From: Christensenellaceae bacterium Phil1
GTDB lineage: Bacteria; Bacillota; Clostridia; Christensenellales; CAG-138
Reading direction: 5' to 3'
Length of the DNA stretch: 64,000 bases
Assembly: GCA_001940855.1 (NCBI GenBank)
Contig: MSGS01000009.1
Span: 1-64,000 of the forward strand
Shown here in pieces: positions 31,259-40,385 of the stretch. Below the pieces are notes generated by a model. That model was not told the origin of the DNA. It saw only the letters and a list, made by a program, of their open reading frames with translations, and did no database searches. Every line of letters begins with the position of its first letter. The first letter of the stretch is position 1. The translations under genes were made by a program, and so were the position numbers.

Positions 31259-32518
31259 TCAGCTTACCGCGTTGCCTTCGGGTAATGCCGTCTGAGCCTT
31301 GCCATAGATGGGTGCGGACGTGCCGTCTATAACGCCCTTGGTTATTTCGCAGCTCTTTACATCCGGCATCGAGGGTACGTCGTACATTATGTTCATCATG
31401 GCGTTTTCCAGTATCGCGCGCAGTCCGCGTGCGCCTGTCTTGCGCTCTATTGCCAAATGCGCAACTTCCCTCAGCGCATCCTCGTCAAAGTCAAGCTTGA
31501 CCCCATCCATTTCAAACAGCCGCTTATACTGCCGCGCCAATGCGTTCTTAGGCTTGGTCAATATGTCCATAAGCGCGTTTTCGTCCAACTGCTCCAGCGT
31601 AACGATTATAGGCACGCGGCCTATGAATTCCGGTATCAGGCCGTATTTTAGCAGGTCCTCCGGCAGTATCTTCTTCAGTATCTCGCCCACGTTCTTCTCC
31701 GTTTGGCTGGATACCTCCGCGCCGAAGCCAAGCAGCTTCTTCGCCGTGCGGCGGGATATGATATCCTCTATCCCCGCGAACGCGCCGCCGCAGATAAACA
31801 GTATTTTGGACGTATTTATCTGTATAAACTCCTGATGCGGATGCTTGCGCCCGCCCTGCGGCGGCACGCTTGCAACAGTGCCTTCGATTATCTTCAGCAG
31901 GGCCTGCTGCACGCCTTCTCCGCTTACGTCCCGCGTGATGGAGGGGTTCTCGCTCTTGCGGGCAATCTTGTCTATCTCATCAATATACACTATGCCCTTT
32001 TCAGCACGGGAAACGTCAAAGTCCGCCGCCTGAATAAGCTTGAGCAGTATATTCTCCACATCCTCGCCAACGTAGCCGGCCTCGGTAAGGCTTGTGGCAT
32101 CGGCCACGGCAAACGGCACCTGCAGCACGCGCGCCAGCGTTTCCGCAAGCAGAGTTTTGCCGCTGCCCGTAGGCCCAAGCATGACAATGTTGCTCTTTTG
32201 CAGTTCAACATCGTCCTTGGAATCATCCGCATTTATGCGCTTATAGTGATTATATACGGCCACGGCAAGCGCGCGCTTTGCGTCCGCCTGACCGACTACG
32301 TATTGATCCAATACGTCCACTATGTCCTTAGGCTTGGGCAGATCCTTCAGTTCCTCGGGTTCTTCGGGATAATCGTCGTCAATAATATCCTTGCACAGTT
32401 CTATGCAGTCTGAGCATATGTATACGCCCGGTCCGGCTATTATACGACTGACCTCGTCCTGAGATTTGCCGCAGAAGGAGCATTTGATCGTTCCATTGTC
32501 GTCACTTTTTGGCATCAA
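31259..32518 (-). CDS. clpX: ClpXP ATPase subunit ClpX
   Basis: A 419-residue unfoldase. The N-terminal zinc-binding domain (CSFCGKSQ ... CSDCIELC, about 12-40) is followed by the AAA+ core with Walker A GPTGSGKT (about 114), Walker [10 protein letters not shown], pore and sensor segments ([21 protein letters not shown]) and the C-terminal small domain ([10 protein letters not shown]). ClpX recognises tagged proteins and feeds them to ClpP. Its start is one base past the end of clpP, so the two are co-translated. Confidence 0.97.
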   Translation of the reverse strand: MMPKSDDNGTIKCSFCGKSQDEVSRIIAGPGVYICSDCIELCKDIIDDDYPEEPEELKDLPKPKDIVDVLDQYVVGQADAKRALAVAVYNHYKRINADDSKDDVELQKSNIVMLGPTGSGKTLLAETLARVLQVPFAVADATSLTEAGYVGEDVENILLKLIQAADFDVSRAEKGIVYIDEIDKIARKSENPSITRDVSGEGVQQALLKIIEGTVASVPPQGGRKHPHQEFIQINTSKILFICGGAFAGIEDIISRRTAKKLLGFGAEVSSQTEKNVGEILKKILPEDLLKYGLIPEFIGRVPIIVTLEQLDENALMDILTKPKNALARQYKRLFEMDGVKLDFDEDALREVAHLAIERKTGARGLRAILENAMMNIMYDVPSMPDVKSCEITKGVIDGTSAPIYGKAQTALPEGNAVS

Positions 32519-32519
32519 T

Positions 32520-33104
32520 TTACCTCCTTGGAGGGATTATCTCGTCGATCAGCCCATAGTTTAGCGCTTCCTCGGCGGTCATATAATGATCGCGTTCGGT
32601 ATCCAGCGCTATCTGTTCAACGGTTTGGCCCGTGCGTTCAGCCAGTATCTTATTCATCTTTTCCCTGGTCTTTATCAGCTGCTCCGCGTGTATGGCAACT
32701 TCCGTCGCCTGTCCGCGTGCACCGCCAAGGGGCTGATGAATGAGTATTTCGCCGTTAGGCAGCGCGCGGCGCTTGCCCTTCGCACCCGCTGCCAGCAGGA
32801 ATGCGCCCATGCTTGCCGCCATGCCAATGCATATAGTTGAAACATCGCAGCGGATATACTGCATTGTGTCATATATCGCCATGCCGGCGGTTATGCTTCC
32901 GCCGGGGCTATTTATATACAGGCTTATGTCCTTATCCGGGTCATCCGCCTCAAGGAAAAGCATCTGCGCAACGATAAGGTTAGCCTCGTCGTCCGTCACT
33001 TCCCCGCCAAGGAATATTATCCTGTCTTTAAGCAGCCTTGAGTAAATGTCGTATGAACGTTCACCCTTATTGGTCTGCTCTATTACCATAGGTATAAGGC
33101 CCAT
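32520..33104 (-). CDS. clpP: ClpP protease subunit
   Basis: A 194-residue serine protease with the catalytic triad in [14 protein letters not shown] (Ser, about 97), [11 protein letters not shown] (His, about 122) and [11 protein letters not shown] (Asp, about 171). It assembles into a double heptamer and degrades substrates handed over by ClpX. It lies between tig and clpX on one strand, 42 bases after tig, with AGGAGG upstream. Confidence 0.97.
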   Translation of the reverse strand: MGLIPMVIEQTNKGERSYDIYSRLLKDRIIFLGGEVTDDEANLIVAQMLFLEADDPDKDISLYINSPGGSITAGMAIYDTMQYIRCDVSTICIGMAASMGAFLLAAGAKGKRRALPNGEILIHQPLGGARGQATEVAIHAEQLIKTREKMNKILAERTGQTVEQIALDTERDHYMTAEEALNYGLIDEIIPPRR

Positions 33105-33146
33105 TTTTTGCGCCTCCTTTATGTTATTGTCAGCGCGTTTATGCGC

Positions 33147-34427
33147 TTATTTCTCCACTGCGCTGTCGCAAAGCATCTCCAGCGTCTTATCAAGCACGGC
33201 CTGATCTTCGAAGTATGCCTTGTCGTCCTCGCTCAGCTTTTCTTTGAATTCCGCCGCCCTGTCGCCAAACTGAGCACAGTATTCGTCCAGCTTCTTTTCA
33301 ACGGCTTCGGGATCGGCCTTTATATCCTCCGCCTTTACTATGGCATCCAGCACCAGCTGGGTCTTAACGCGGCGTTCCGCGTCGCCCTTCATCTCGGCCT
33401 TCATGGCGTCCATAGTGGTTCCGGTGAATTTGCAGTAATCTTCAAGCGATATGCCCTGCATGCTGAGACGATAGCGGATATCGTTGAGCATACGGTCCAT
33501 CTGGCGCTCTATCATCACTTCTGGAATGTCAACGGTCGCGTTCTCAACGGCCTTGGCCACCACCTCGTTCTCCTTGTTTATCTTGGCTTCCTGCTTGGCC
33601 TTTTCTTCCAGCTCTTCCTTCTTATGGGCGCGGAACTGCTCCATGGTGTCGAAATCGGACACATCCTTGGCCAGCTCGTCGTCTATTTCGGGCAGCTCCT
33701 TGGTGCGGATGGCGTGTACCTTAACGTGGAACACGGCGTCCTTGCCCTTGAGCTCGTCGCTGTGGTATTCATCGGGGAACTTAACGTTAAGATCCTTCTC
33801 CTCGCCAACATTCATGCCTACCATCTGCTCTTCAAAGCCGGGTATGAACATGCCGCTGCCGATGGTCAGCTGCTGATGCTCTGCCGTGCCGCCGTCGAAC
33901 TTAACGCCGTCCACTGTGCCGCTGTAATCAAGCTCAACTTCGTCGCCGTTTTCAACGGGGCGCTCAACGTCTATCATGCGGGCGACCTTCTCGCGCTCGC
34001 GCTCGATCTCGGCGTCCACCATTTCATCCGTAACATTATACTCTTGCTTTGCCACTTCTATACCCTTATACTGGCCCAAAGTGACCTCGGGCATAACGGT
34101 AACAACAGCCTCAAACTCCACATCCTTGCCCTTTTCGGCGCTGAGAATGGTTATTTCCGGCCTGTCTACGGGCTTAACATCGTGCTCCTTAACGGCGGCT
34201 TCGTAAACCGCAGGATACGCTATATCAAACGCATCGTCCACAAATACATACCAACCGTAGGTCTTTTCGATAACGCCCTTGGGCGCATGTCCCTTGCGGA
34301 AGCCGGGTATCGCGATGGTCTTGCGCAGCTTAAGATACGCGCTGTCTATCGCCTTTTCAAAATCCGCAGCGGGAATGCTCATAGTGAGCTTCACCTGATT
34401 GCCCTCAAGCTTTTCAAAACTTGCCAT
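33147..34427 (-). CDS. tig: Trigger factor
   Basis: A 426-residue ribosome-bound chaperone and prolyl isomerase. The ribosome-docking signature is present in GFRKGHAPKGVIE (about 43-55). The FKBP-type domain (about 155-240: ENGDEVELDYSGTVDG) and the long C-terminal chaperone arms follow. The ORF track begins at 34,496, but GGAGG lies 6 nt before the ATG at 34,427 (MASFEKLEGN), the normal N-terminus. It is the first gene of tig-clpP-clpX, linking folding of new proteins with degradation. Confidence 0.95.
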   Translation of the reverse strand: MASFEKLEGNQVKLTMSIPAADFEKAIDSAYLKLRKTIAIPGFRKGHAPKGVIEKTYGWYVFVDDAFDIAYPAVYEAAVKEHDVKPVDRPEITILSAEKGKDVEFEAVVTVMPEVTLGQYKGIEVAKQEYNVTDEMVDAEIEREREKVARMIDVERPVENGDEVELDYSGTVDGVKFDGGTAEHQQLTIGSGMFIPGFEEQMVGMNVGEEKDLNVKFPDEYHSDELKGKDAVFHVKVHAIRTKELPEIDDELAKDVSDFDTMEQFRAHKKEELEEKAKQEAKINKENEVVAKAVENATVDIPEVMIERQMDRMLNDIRYRLSMQGISLEDYCKFTGTTMDAMKAEMKGDAERRVKTQLVLDAIVKAEDIKADPEAVEKKLDEYCAQFGDRAAEFKEKLSEDDKAYFEDQAVLDKTLEMLCDSAVEK

Positions 34428-34568
34428 AATATCCTCCGAACAATAAATAATCGTTGCCAAACAGGCGGACATACCGCCGTCAGTATAGCTTATCACAACC
34501 CAATGCCTTTTGCAAACATAGTTTGTGCCAAAATGCGCCTTTTTTCATTACGTTTACAGTTTTGCTCA

Positions 34569-34623
34569 TTGACTTTTTTCTATTCAGGTAATATAATTTA
34601 GGTAACCTAATTTCCCGAATTAG
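34569..34623 (+). promoter_or_regulatory. Promoter with overlapping palindromes before the SGNH hydrolase gene
   Basis: TTGACT (34569-34574), exact 17-nt spacer, TATAAT (34592-34597). Directly after the -10 box lies TTAGGTAACCTAA (34598-34610), a palindrome around one central base, and overlapping it CTAATT-tcccg-AATTAG (34607-34623). Their position at the start of transcription suggests binding by a repressor that is not encoded nearby. Confidence 0.65.
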
Positions 34624-34690
34624 ATATAGACGTTTCAATTAACAGAATATGCAGAAATGTTGTACATCATGTGAAAGGAGAGCGTACGAT

Positions 34691-35383
34691 ATGAAGCAGA
34701 TACTTCGCGCCAAGATATACGGCGATTCCATAATGAAAGGCACCATACTTGATGCCGGATACCGCTACCATGCCATAATGAACGAATACCTGATAAAGCT
34801 ATATGACCGTTTTGGCATAGAGGCTGAAAACCGCGCCCGTTTCGGCATAACCGTGAAGCGTGGGCACAGCATACTGCTGCGCGATATTGACGAAGGATTA
34901 GATTGCGAGCTGGCGCTCGTCGAATTCGGCGGGAACGACAGCGACTTCAAATGGAGCGAAATAAGCATGGAGCCGGATAAGGAGCACCTGCCGCTGACCA
35001 GCATGGCCGATTTTAAGCAGAACATAGCCGCCATGACAGAGGAACTGCGCGCGCAAGGCGTGCAGCCTATTATGATGACTCTGCCGCCAATAGAGCCGAA
35101 CAGGTATCTGGACTTTGTTTCGCGCAACGGCAACAGCCGCGAAAACATACTGAAATGGCTGGGTTATGTTGAAAAGATATACGAAACGCATAAGTCCTAT
35201 TCAGATGCCGTGGCAGAAATAGCGCAGGAGCGCATTGTGCCGCTGGTGGACGTGCGCAGCGCCTTCCCTTCCGGCAATGCGCTTGGCGAATACATGTGCA
35301 TAGACGGCGTGCATCCTGACAAGAAGGGCTATCAGCTTATAGCGGACAGCTTTGCTTCATTCTTTGAAAAAGCGTTAGCGTAA
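34691..35383 (+). CDS. SGNH/GDSL-family hydrolase
   Basis: A 230-residue cytosolic hydrolase. The SGNH blocks are visible: YGDSIMKG (Ser in block I, about 11), FGGNDSDFKW (Asn in block III) and DGVHPDKKGY (Asp-His pair in block V, about 205). There is no signal peptide. Such enzymes cleave acyl or acetyl esters from lipids, sugars or cell-wall material; the substrate is unknown. AAGGAGA stands 9-10 nt before the ATG at 34,691, preferred over the ORF-track start. It has a strong promoter with palindromic operator-like sequence, so expression is probably regulated. Confidence 0.85.
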   Translation: MKQILRAKIYGDSIMKGTILDAGYRYHAIMNEYLIKLYDRFGIEAENRARFGITVKRGHSILLRDIDEGLDCELALVEFGGNDSDFKWSEISMEPDKEHLPLTSMADFKQNIAAMTEELRAQGVQPIMMTLPPIEPNRYLDFVSRNGNSRENILKWLGYVEKIYETHKSYSDAVAEIAQERIVPLVDVRSAFPSGNALGEYMCIDGVHPDKKGYQLIADSFASFFEKALA

Positions 35384-35489
35384 CCGAATTTATTTTCCAT
35401 TCTTTGGCGCATATCATGTATGCGCCTTTTTGCCATACTATCGTCAGATTGATTTTTATATTCGTGGCGAAAGGCGGGCAAAACAACAG

Positions 35490-37154
35490 ATGGAAATAGC
35501 AATATGGATAGCGGTGCAGGCGGCTATGTTCGGCCTGGTATGGTGGTTTGTATCCTCCCGGCGTGCAAAGGCGGAAGGAACGATAAAGCGCCGCCCAACC
35601 GAACGCGCGCGTGAGGAAAACGCAGAGCTCAGGCAGCTTAGGGCAATGCGAGCAAAGTCGCTGAATATGCCGCTGAGCGAAAAGGCGCGGCCCACACGCA
35701 TGGAGGACATAGTAGGCCAGCAGGAGGGCATACGCGCATTGCGCGCGGCAATGTGCGGCCCAAACCCGCAGCATGTGCTTATATACGGCCCGCCGGGCAT
35801 AGGCAAAACCTGCGCGGCAAGGCTTGTTTTGGAGGAGGCGAAGCGGCGCGCGGATTCGCCGTTCAATGCGGATTCAAAGTTCATTGAGCTTGACGCGACC
35901 TGCATCCGCTTTGACGAAAGGAGCATTGCCGATCCGCTCATCGGTTCCGTGCACGACCCTATCTATCAGGGCGCGGGCCCGCTCGGCGCGCAGGGCATAC
36001 CCCAGCCCAAGCCTGGCGCGGTCACAAAGGCGCATTGCGGCGTGCTGTTTTTGGATGAAATAGGTGAACTGCACCCCGTGCAGATGAATAAGCTGCTGAA
36101 GGTGCTTGAGGACAGGCGCGTATTCTTCGAAAGCGCATATTATTCGCCGGATAATACAGCCATCCCGCAGCACATACATGATATTTTTGCGCACGGTCTG
36201 CCCGCTGATTTCCGCCTGATAGGCGCAACAACGCGCAGTCCGGAGGATATCCCCGCGGCGCTGAGATCCCGCTGCGTGGAGCTGTTTTTCAATCAACTTG
36301 GGCAGGAGGAGCTGGAAACGATAGCAAGCGACGCGGCAAAGCGGCTTGGCTTCGGCATAGACAGCGACGCCGTATGCGAATGCGCGCGGTACAGCGGCGG
36401 CGGACGCGACGCCGTGAATATGATTCAGCTTGCTGCGGGCGCCGCACTTGAGGAAGGCCGCGGTGATATAGTGACGGATGACATACAATGGGTCGCGCGA
36501 ACATGTCACCATGCGCGCCGCACATACGGCGAAATACGGCGCGAAAGCGCGGCGGGCGTATGCGCCGGACTTGCCGTAACAGGCAGCGGCGGCGGTGTAA
36601 GCATAGAAATAGAATGCACGGCACGCCGCGTGGGCAAAGGGCAGGGCAAGCTGAGGCTGCTTGGCATGGTTGAAGAAGAGGAGATAGACCTCCGTTCAAG
36701 GAAGCTGCGCCGCAAGGGTACTGCTCTCGTGAGCGCACAGAACGCAGCACTGTGCTTCATGACACGCTTTGGGCTGGACATAAGCGATTATGACATAACG
36801 TTCAACGTGCCCGGCGGCATACCAATGGACGGGCCGAGCGCGGGCGTTGCGTTATGCGTTGCGCTGATGAGCGCAATAACGCTCAAGCCGCCTATACCCA
36901 TGCTTGCCATGACTGGCGAAATAACCTCCCGCGGAGAAGTTAAGCCAGTAGGCGGCGTGCGCGAAAAGCTGGCCGCAGGCATAGAAGCGGGCGCGCAAAC
37001 GCTTATAATCCCCTCCGCCAATTATGAGCCGGACTTTGATAAGCTTAACGCCACAATACTCTCCGTATCCGACATAACGGACGTTATGCGCATATCCTTC
37101 GGGCTCAGTTCCAAGGAAGAATGGATAGACGGCGTTATACCGCTCATGGCATAG
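35490..37154 (+). CDS. lonB: LonB ATP-dependent protease
   Basis: A 554-residue LonB-type protease. An N-terminal membrane segment (IAVQAAMFGLVWWFV, about 6-22) anchors it. The AAA+ core carries YGPPGIGKT (about 97-105), the block FDERSIADPLIGSVHDPIYQ and Walker B VLFLDEIGELHP. The C-terminal Lon protease domain has the catalytic Ser in MDGPSAGVAL and Lys in VGGVREKLAAGIEAG. In Bacillus subtilis LonB is expressed under sporulation control, so its presence hints at a spore-forming lineage but does not prove it. The ORF-track start at 35,430 adds a segment without RBS; the ATG at 35,490 matches family length. Confidence 0.93.
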   Translation: MEIAIWIAVQAAMFGLVWWFVSSRRAKAEGTIKRRPTERAREENAELRQLRAMRAKSLNMPLSEKARPTRMEDIVGQQEGIRALRAAMCGPNPQHVLIYGPPGIGKTCAARLVLEEAKRRADSPFNADSKFIELDATCIRFDERSIADPLIGSVHDPIYQGAGPLGAQGIPQPKPGAVTKAHCGVLFLDEIGELHPVQMNKLLKVLEDRRVFFESAYYSPDNTAIPQHIHDIFAHGLPADFRLIGATTRSPEDIPAALRSRCVELFFNQLGQEELETIASDAAKRLGFGIDSDAVCECARYSGGGRDAVNMIQLAAGAALEEGRGDIVTDDIQWVARTCHHARRTYGEIRRESAAGVCAGLAVTGSGGGVSIEIECTARRVGKGQGKLRLLGMVEEEEIDLRSRKLRRKGTALVSAQNAALCFMTRFGLDISDYDITFNVPGGIPMDGPSAGVALCVALMSAITLKPPIPMLAMTGEITSRGEVKPVGGVREKLAAGIEAGAQTLIIPSANYEPDFDKLNATILSVSDITDVMRISFGLSSKEEWIDGVIPLMA

Positions 37155-37170
37155 CGTTCATCATACAAAA

Positions 37171-37200
37171 GGCAGCTTATTTCAAGCTGCCCTGTTTTTT
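37171..37200 (+). terminator. Terminator of lonB
   Basis: GGCAGCTT (37171-37178) and AAGCTGCC (37184-37191) with a 5-nt loop, followed by TTTTTT. Confidence 0.85.
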
Positions 37201-37208
37201 CTATTCTT

Positions 37209-37619
37209 TTACTGCATTTTCATGAACGCGCAGCACCTCATTTCCCCGGCTTCCTTAAAGCCGAGCGAGCGATAGAACGCAACTGTGCGTTCCTCATTGT
37301 CCGTCATAAGTTCGGTTTGATACATATTGCCGTATTTTTCCATAAGCGCGTTCATAAGCCGCGTTCCTATTCCCATGCGCTGATACTGCGGCAGAATGAG
37401 CAGATCCTGTATAAACATTATGCTTGCCCCGTCGCCCACCGCGCGCACTATGCCGACAAGCTTTTCGCCATCATATGCCCCAAGTACGCACATCGACCCT
37501 ACGTATGCCCTCTTCAGCATATCCGGTGCGGCGGCATATACAGTCCAGCCCACGCTGCTGTACAGCTCCACTATCTCCGCTTCATCAAAGTTTTCATATG
37601 GTTTGATTTGGATGTTCAT
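37209..37619 (-). CDS. GNAT-family N-acetyltransferase
   Basis: A 136-residue single-domain GNAT protein. The acetyl-CoA loop is LLILPQYQRMGIGTRLMNAL (about 72-91), followed by the FYRSLGFKEAGE signature near the C-terminus. The start at 37,619 (MNIQIKPYENF) has AAGGAG upstream; the ORF-track start at 37,718 would run into the end of the neighbouring gene. It lies 11 bases after the TIM-barrel gene, on the same strand, and may share its transcript. Substrate unknown. Confidence 0.85.
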   Translation of the reverse strand: MNIQIKPYENFDEAEIVELYSSVGWTVYAAAPDMLKRAYVGSMCVLGAYDGEKLVGIVRAVGDGASIMFIQDLLILPQYQRMGIGTRLMNALMEKYGNMYQTELMTDNEERTVAFYRSLGFKEAGEMRCCAFMKMQ

Positions 37620-37630
37620 TTTATTCTCCT

Positions 37631-38455
37631 TCACATTTCGCCATGTTCGCGCAGCCACAATATCGATTGTTTCAGCGCCGCAACTGTTTTGGTTTCTATC
37701 ACGCACCTTGCGCCGCACTCCTCGGCAAGCTTCAACCGTTGTGCTATGTCTATTTCCCCATCACCAAGCGCAAGATGGTTCTTTTTTTCTTCTGTTCCGT
37801 CATGGATATGAAAGTGCTTCAACCGTTCTTTATCTTCCAATATGAACGGCGTGTCCTTTTCACCGGTTGCTTTTGAATGTCCTATATCCCATGTTAAGCC
37901 AAACTTGGGACTTTCCAGAAGATATTCTATCGTTTTCTTCTCATAGCCGCGGAATCCATCCGTATTTTCAACAACAATCGCAATATTCTTACCGCCTATC
38001 CATTCTTCACAAAGTTTACGGAAACGCATATACGATTTCATATATGCATCGAAGTCTCTCTCGTACATGTTCACCTTTTTATTCGGCAGGGTAATATATA
38101 CGCCATGGTTCATATGCATATTTATTGTAAGCGGCAAATTAGCTTCTCCGTACTTTTCACTTAAGTATATCAGTTTCTTCGCCGCTTCTATCGTGCGCCG
38201 CACGGTTTCAAAATACGCCGTGGCAACAAGGTCGTTAAAGTCCGCCACATTTAGATTTTCATCAAGATGTATCGTGTAATAAATGCCGTATTGCTCCGCA
38301 GTCTGTATAAGCTTTTCCGTCTGTTCCAAATTTTCCGTTTGATATTCCGGAAAATTCATGTTCAGCTCAACAAAGCTCAGCCCAAATTCAGCGCATAATA
38401 GCGCATTATCCTCAAGCGTGCAATTTTCTATCAGCGTAGGCATCCCGAACTGCAT
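37631..38455 (-). CDS. Sugar phosphate isomerase/epimerase-like TIM-barrel protein
   Basis: A 274-residue protein of the xylose-isomerase-like (AP endonuclease 2) TIM barrel. Metal-binding positions fall in strands such as FVELNMNF, TIHLDENLN, IAIVVENTDG, LTWDIGHSKA, HFHIHDGTE and CVIETK. Members act on sugars, inositols or hydroxypyruvate, and the substrate cannot be chosen. The ATG at 38,455 sits 5 bases after the stop of the membrane-anchored MerR gene. The ORF-track GTG start would overlap that gene and has no spaced RBS. It forms an apparent operon MerR, TIM-barrel, GNAT. Confidence 0.8.
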   Translation of the reverse strand: MQFGMPTLIENCTLEDNALLCAEFGLSFVELNMNFPEYQTENLEQTEKLIQTAEQYGIYYTIHLDENLNVADFNDLVATAYFETVRRTIEAAKKLIYLSEKYGEANLPLTINMHMNHGVYITLPNKKVNMYERDFDAYMKSYMRFRKLCEEWIGGKNIAIVVENTDGFRGYEKKTIEYLLESPKFGLTWDIGHSKATGEKDTPFILEDKERLKHFHIHDGTEEKKNHLALGDGEIDIAQRLKLAEECGARCVIETKTVAALKQSILWLREHGEM

Positions 38456-38460
38456 ATAAC

Positions 38461-39909
38461 CTATTCTACCCTTTCTATCAAGGTGCACTCCCTTGTCTGC
38501 TCGTCTATTTCGCTTATTTCAAGGCCTCTTGCGCCGTTGCCCTTCTTCCATGTTTTATGGAGAACAAAGTACAGCTTCCCGTTGGCGCGGATGTTTGCGG
38601 CAAAGCCTATAATATACGGCTCGTCCGTTTCAACCCCGTTTTCATCCGTTCTGTTTCGGATAGCTTCCGCCGGACCAGGCTTATCAACGTATTCATAGTC
38701 CGTGCCTAATATGCGCCGCCATGCTTCGCACTGTTCAAAGCATTCCTTCGCCGCCTCGGTATGCTCCTTTTCCATGGCAGCCATATCCCTTTGGCTTTCT
38801 ATCTCCTGCCGATTTCTCTCAGTCGCATCTTTATCGAGTTCTATCTTCAATTCTGTTATGTTCAGCTTTTCGTCCGCCTTAGCGTCTATGTTGTATTCTT
38901 CCCCGTTTGAAAAAACCAAAGTGCGCTCCAAATGCGGGCTTGACGGCAGCGAATAGCCGTAATCGCCAACGTCATAGTAGATTTCCATATATGAATCTAT
39001 CCTGTAATATCCGTCCGGGTCAACATAAAACGGGTCCATCCAGCCGCTTTCGTCGTAGCCTATCTGTCCGTTCCATTTTTCGCGCCCGTATATAAGGTTA
39101 ATGTATTCTTCGCTGTTCTCAACGTTTGCGATAAGCTTGGCCTTGCGCTCCGCCGCGGCCTTGTTGGCCCTGTCCATAGCAACCCTGTCTGTTATGGCTA
39201 TCGCAATGATTATTGCCGCCGCCGCAAAGCCGGCTATGGCCCAGTTGCGCTGCACGCGGCGAAAATGCTCCTCATCTTCCCAATATTTGTTTTTCCATGC
39301 CAGCTCGTTGCCGTGCTTGCCAAGATAGAAACTCATGAATATGCCCACTATCGGTATAAAGCATAAAAACGCCTGATACACCCTGTTTCCTATTCCCCAC
39401 CATACCGGCAGCAGGAACGCGCCCCAGTTCCATTTATCCCGTATGCCTATCGGCACATAGCGGCAACGCTGCCCCATGCCCGATTCGTTGCCCTCGTCCG
39501 CCTTGGGCAGCGGCAGCGGGTTCGGTATCATTTTGGGGCGCGCGGCATATGCGCGGCAGCGGTTGGCCAGTTCCTCTATGCTGTCCGCATCGTCGGCATT
39601 TATGCCGCTTAGTATGCGCTCCGTTTCATTTGCAATTTTGCTTTCGCTCTCCGCCGCCTGCCGCCTTTCGGCAACTATCTGCGGAATAAGCCCAGGCTCC
39701 GCCTGCATGGAGCGTATAGCCTCCACGCTGAAGCCAAGTTCCCTCAGCGTTGCCACGGCCTTCAGCCTTGCTATGTCCGTTTCGTCAAATTCGGTATATT
39801 CCCTTCCGTTGCGCCATTGGCCGTGCGGCGCAATAAGCCCCTTTTCCATATAATAGCGCACGGTGCGCTCGGTAAGCCCCGTCCGTTCCGTAACCTCTTT
39901 CATCTTCAT
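38461..39909 (-). CDS. Membrane-anchored MerR-family regulator with extracytoplasmic domain
   Basis: A 482-residue fusion. Residues 1-70 are a MerR DNA-binding domain (MKEVTERTGLTERTVRYYME ... RLKAVATLRELGFSVEAI). A helical linker follows, then a segment with Trp-rich helices and two or three membrane spans (WGAFLLPVWWGIGNRVYQAF, FIPIVGIFMSFYLG, and WAIAGFAAAAIIIAIAI at about 222-240). The last 240 residues are hydrophilic and probably outside the membrane. This would be a one-protein signalling device with DNA binding inside and sensing outside. No ligand domain is recognised. It opens the operon with the TIM-barrel and GNAT genes. Confidence 0.8.
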   Translation of the reverse strand: MKMKEVTERTGLTERTVRYYMEKGLIAPHGQWRNGREYTEFDETDIARLKAVATLRELGFSVEAIRSMQAEPGLIPQIVAERRQAAESESKIANETERILSGINADDADSIEELANRCRAYAARPKMIPNPLPLPKADEGNESGMGQRCRYVPIGIRDKWNWGAFLLPVWWGIGNRVYQAFLCFIPIVGIFMSFYLGKHGNELAWKNKYWEDEEHFRRVQRNWAIAGFAAAAIIIAIAITDRVAMDRANKAAAERKAKLIANVENSEEYINLIYGREKWNGQIGYDESGWMDPFYVDPDGYYRIDSYMEIYYDVGDYGYSLPSSPHLERTLVFSNGEEYNIDAKADEKLNITELKIELDKDATERNRQEIESQRDMAAMEKEHTEAAKECFEQCEAWRRILGTDYEYVDKPGPAEAIRNRTDENGVETDEPYIIGFAANIRANGKLYFVLHKTWKKGNGARGLEISEIDEQTRECTLIERVE

Positions 39910-39962
39910 GGCAAATACCCTCCGTTTCTAATGATACCATACATTCTTACGCAGGGTAAGTG

Positions 39963-40385
39963 TCAACACTTTTCCTGAAAAATATCGCCTTCTATGCCTA
40001 TTATGTCCCCAAACGCTATGCTGCCGCCGCCCGTTATACAAACCGCGCGCGCGTATGCGTCAACCCGCCTTACGCAGACCTGCTCCGTAACATACGCGCC
40101 GCCCTGCTTTCGCTCGTCCGGCACAAAGTGCGTTATGCAAACCACGGGCCGCTCCTTTACGCAGCCGCGAAGGAGATTCAGCTTTTCGTCAAGCCGCTGC
40201 TGCTCCTGCTCGTCCAGCTCTATGCGCTCGTCCGTAACCCGTGCGGACTCGCTCAGCGCCGCTTCATATCCCGTCAGCGCGGAAAACGGCGAGAACTGCG
40301 CCGCGCGGTCGCTTTGGCTCATGCGCTGATGCCGCGTGGACACATGATGCGGCATATTTATAATGTCGTCATATTTGCCGCTCAT
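39963..40385 (-). CDS. YolD-like protein
   Basis: A 140-residue protein with the YolD-like pattern near its start (KYDDIINMPHHVS, then MSQSDRAAQFSPFSALTGYE) followed by a Glu/Gln-rich helix (RIELDEQEQQRLDEKLN). YolD-like proteins are regularly encoded with Y-family polymerases in Firmicutes and are considered their partners. The start at 40,383-40,385 overlaps the polymerase stop as ATGA, showing coupled translation. The longer ORF-track frame reaches into the polymerase gene and is not used. Confidence 0.87.
   Translation of the reverse strand: MSGKYDDIINMPHHVSTRHQRMSQSDRAAQFSPFSALTGYEAALSESARVTDERIELDEQEQQRLDEKLNLLRGCVKERPVVCITHFVPDERKQGGAYVTEQVCVRRVDAYARAVCITGGGSIAFGDIIGIEGDIFQEKC

Noticed and set aside
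33108-34601. A 497-residue ORF on the plus strand
   Set aside because: It is antisense to trigger factor, whose identity is certain, and shows no family signal.
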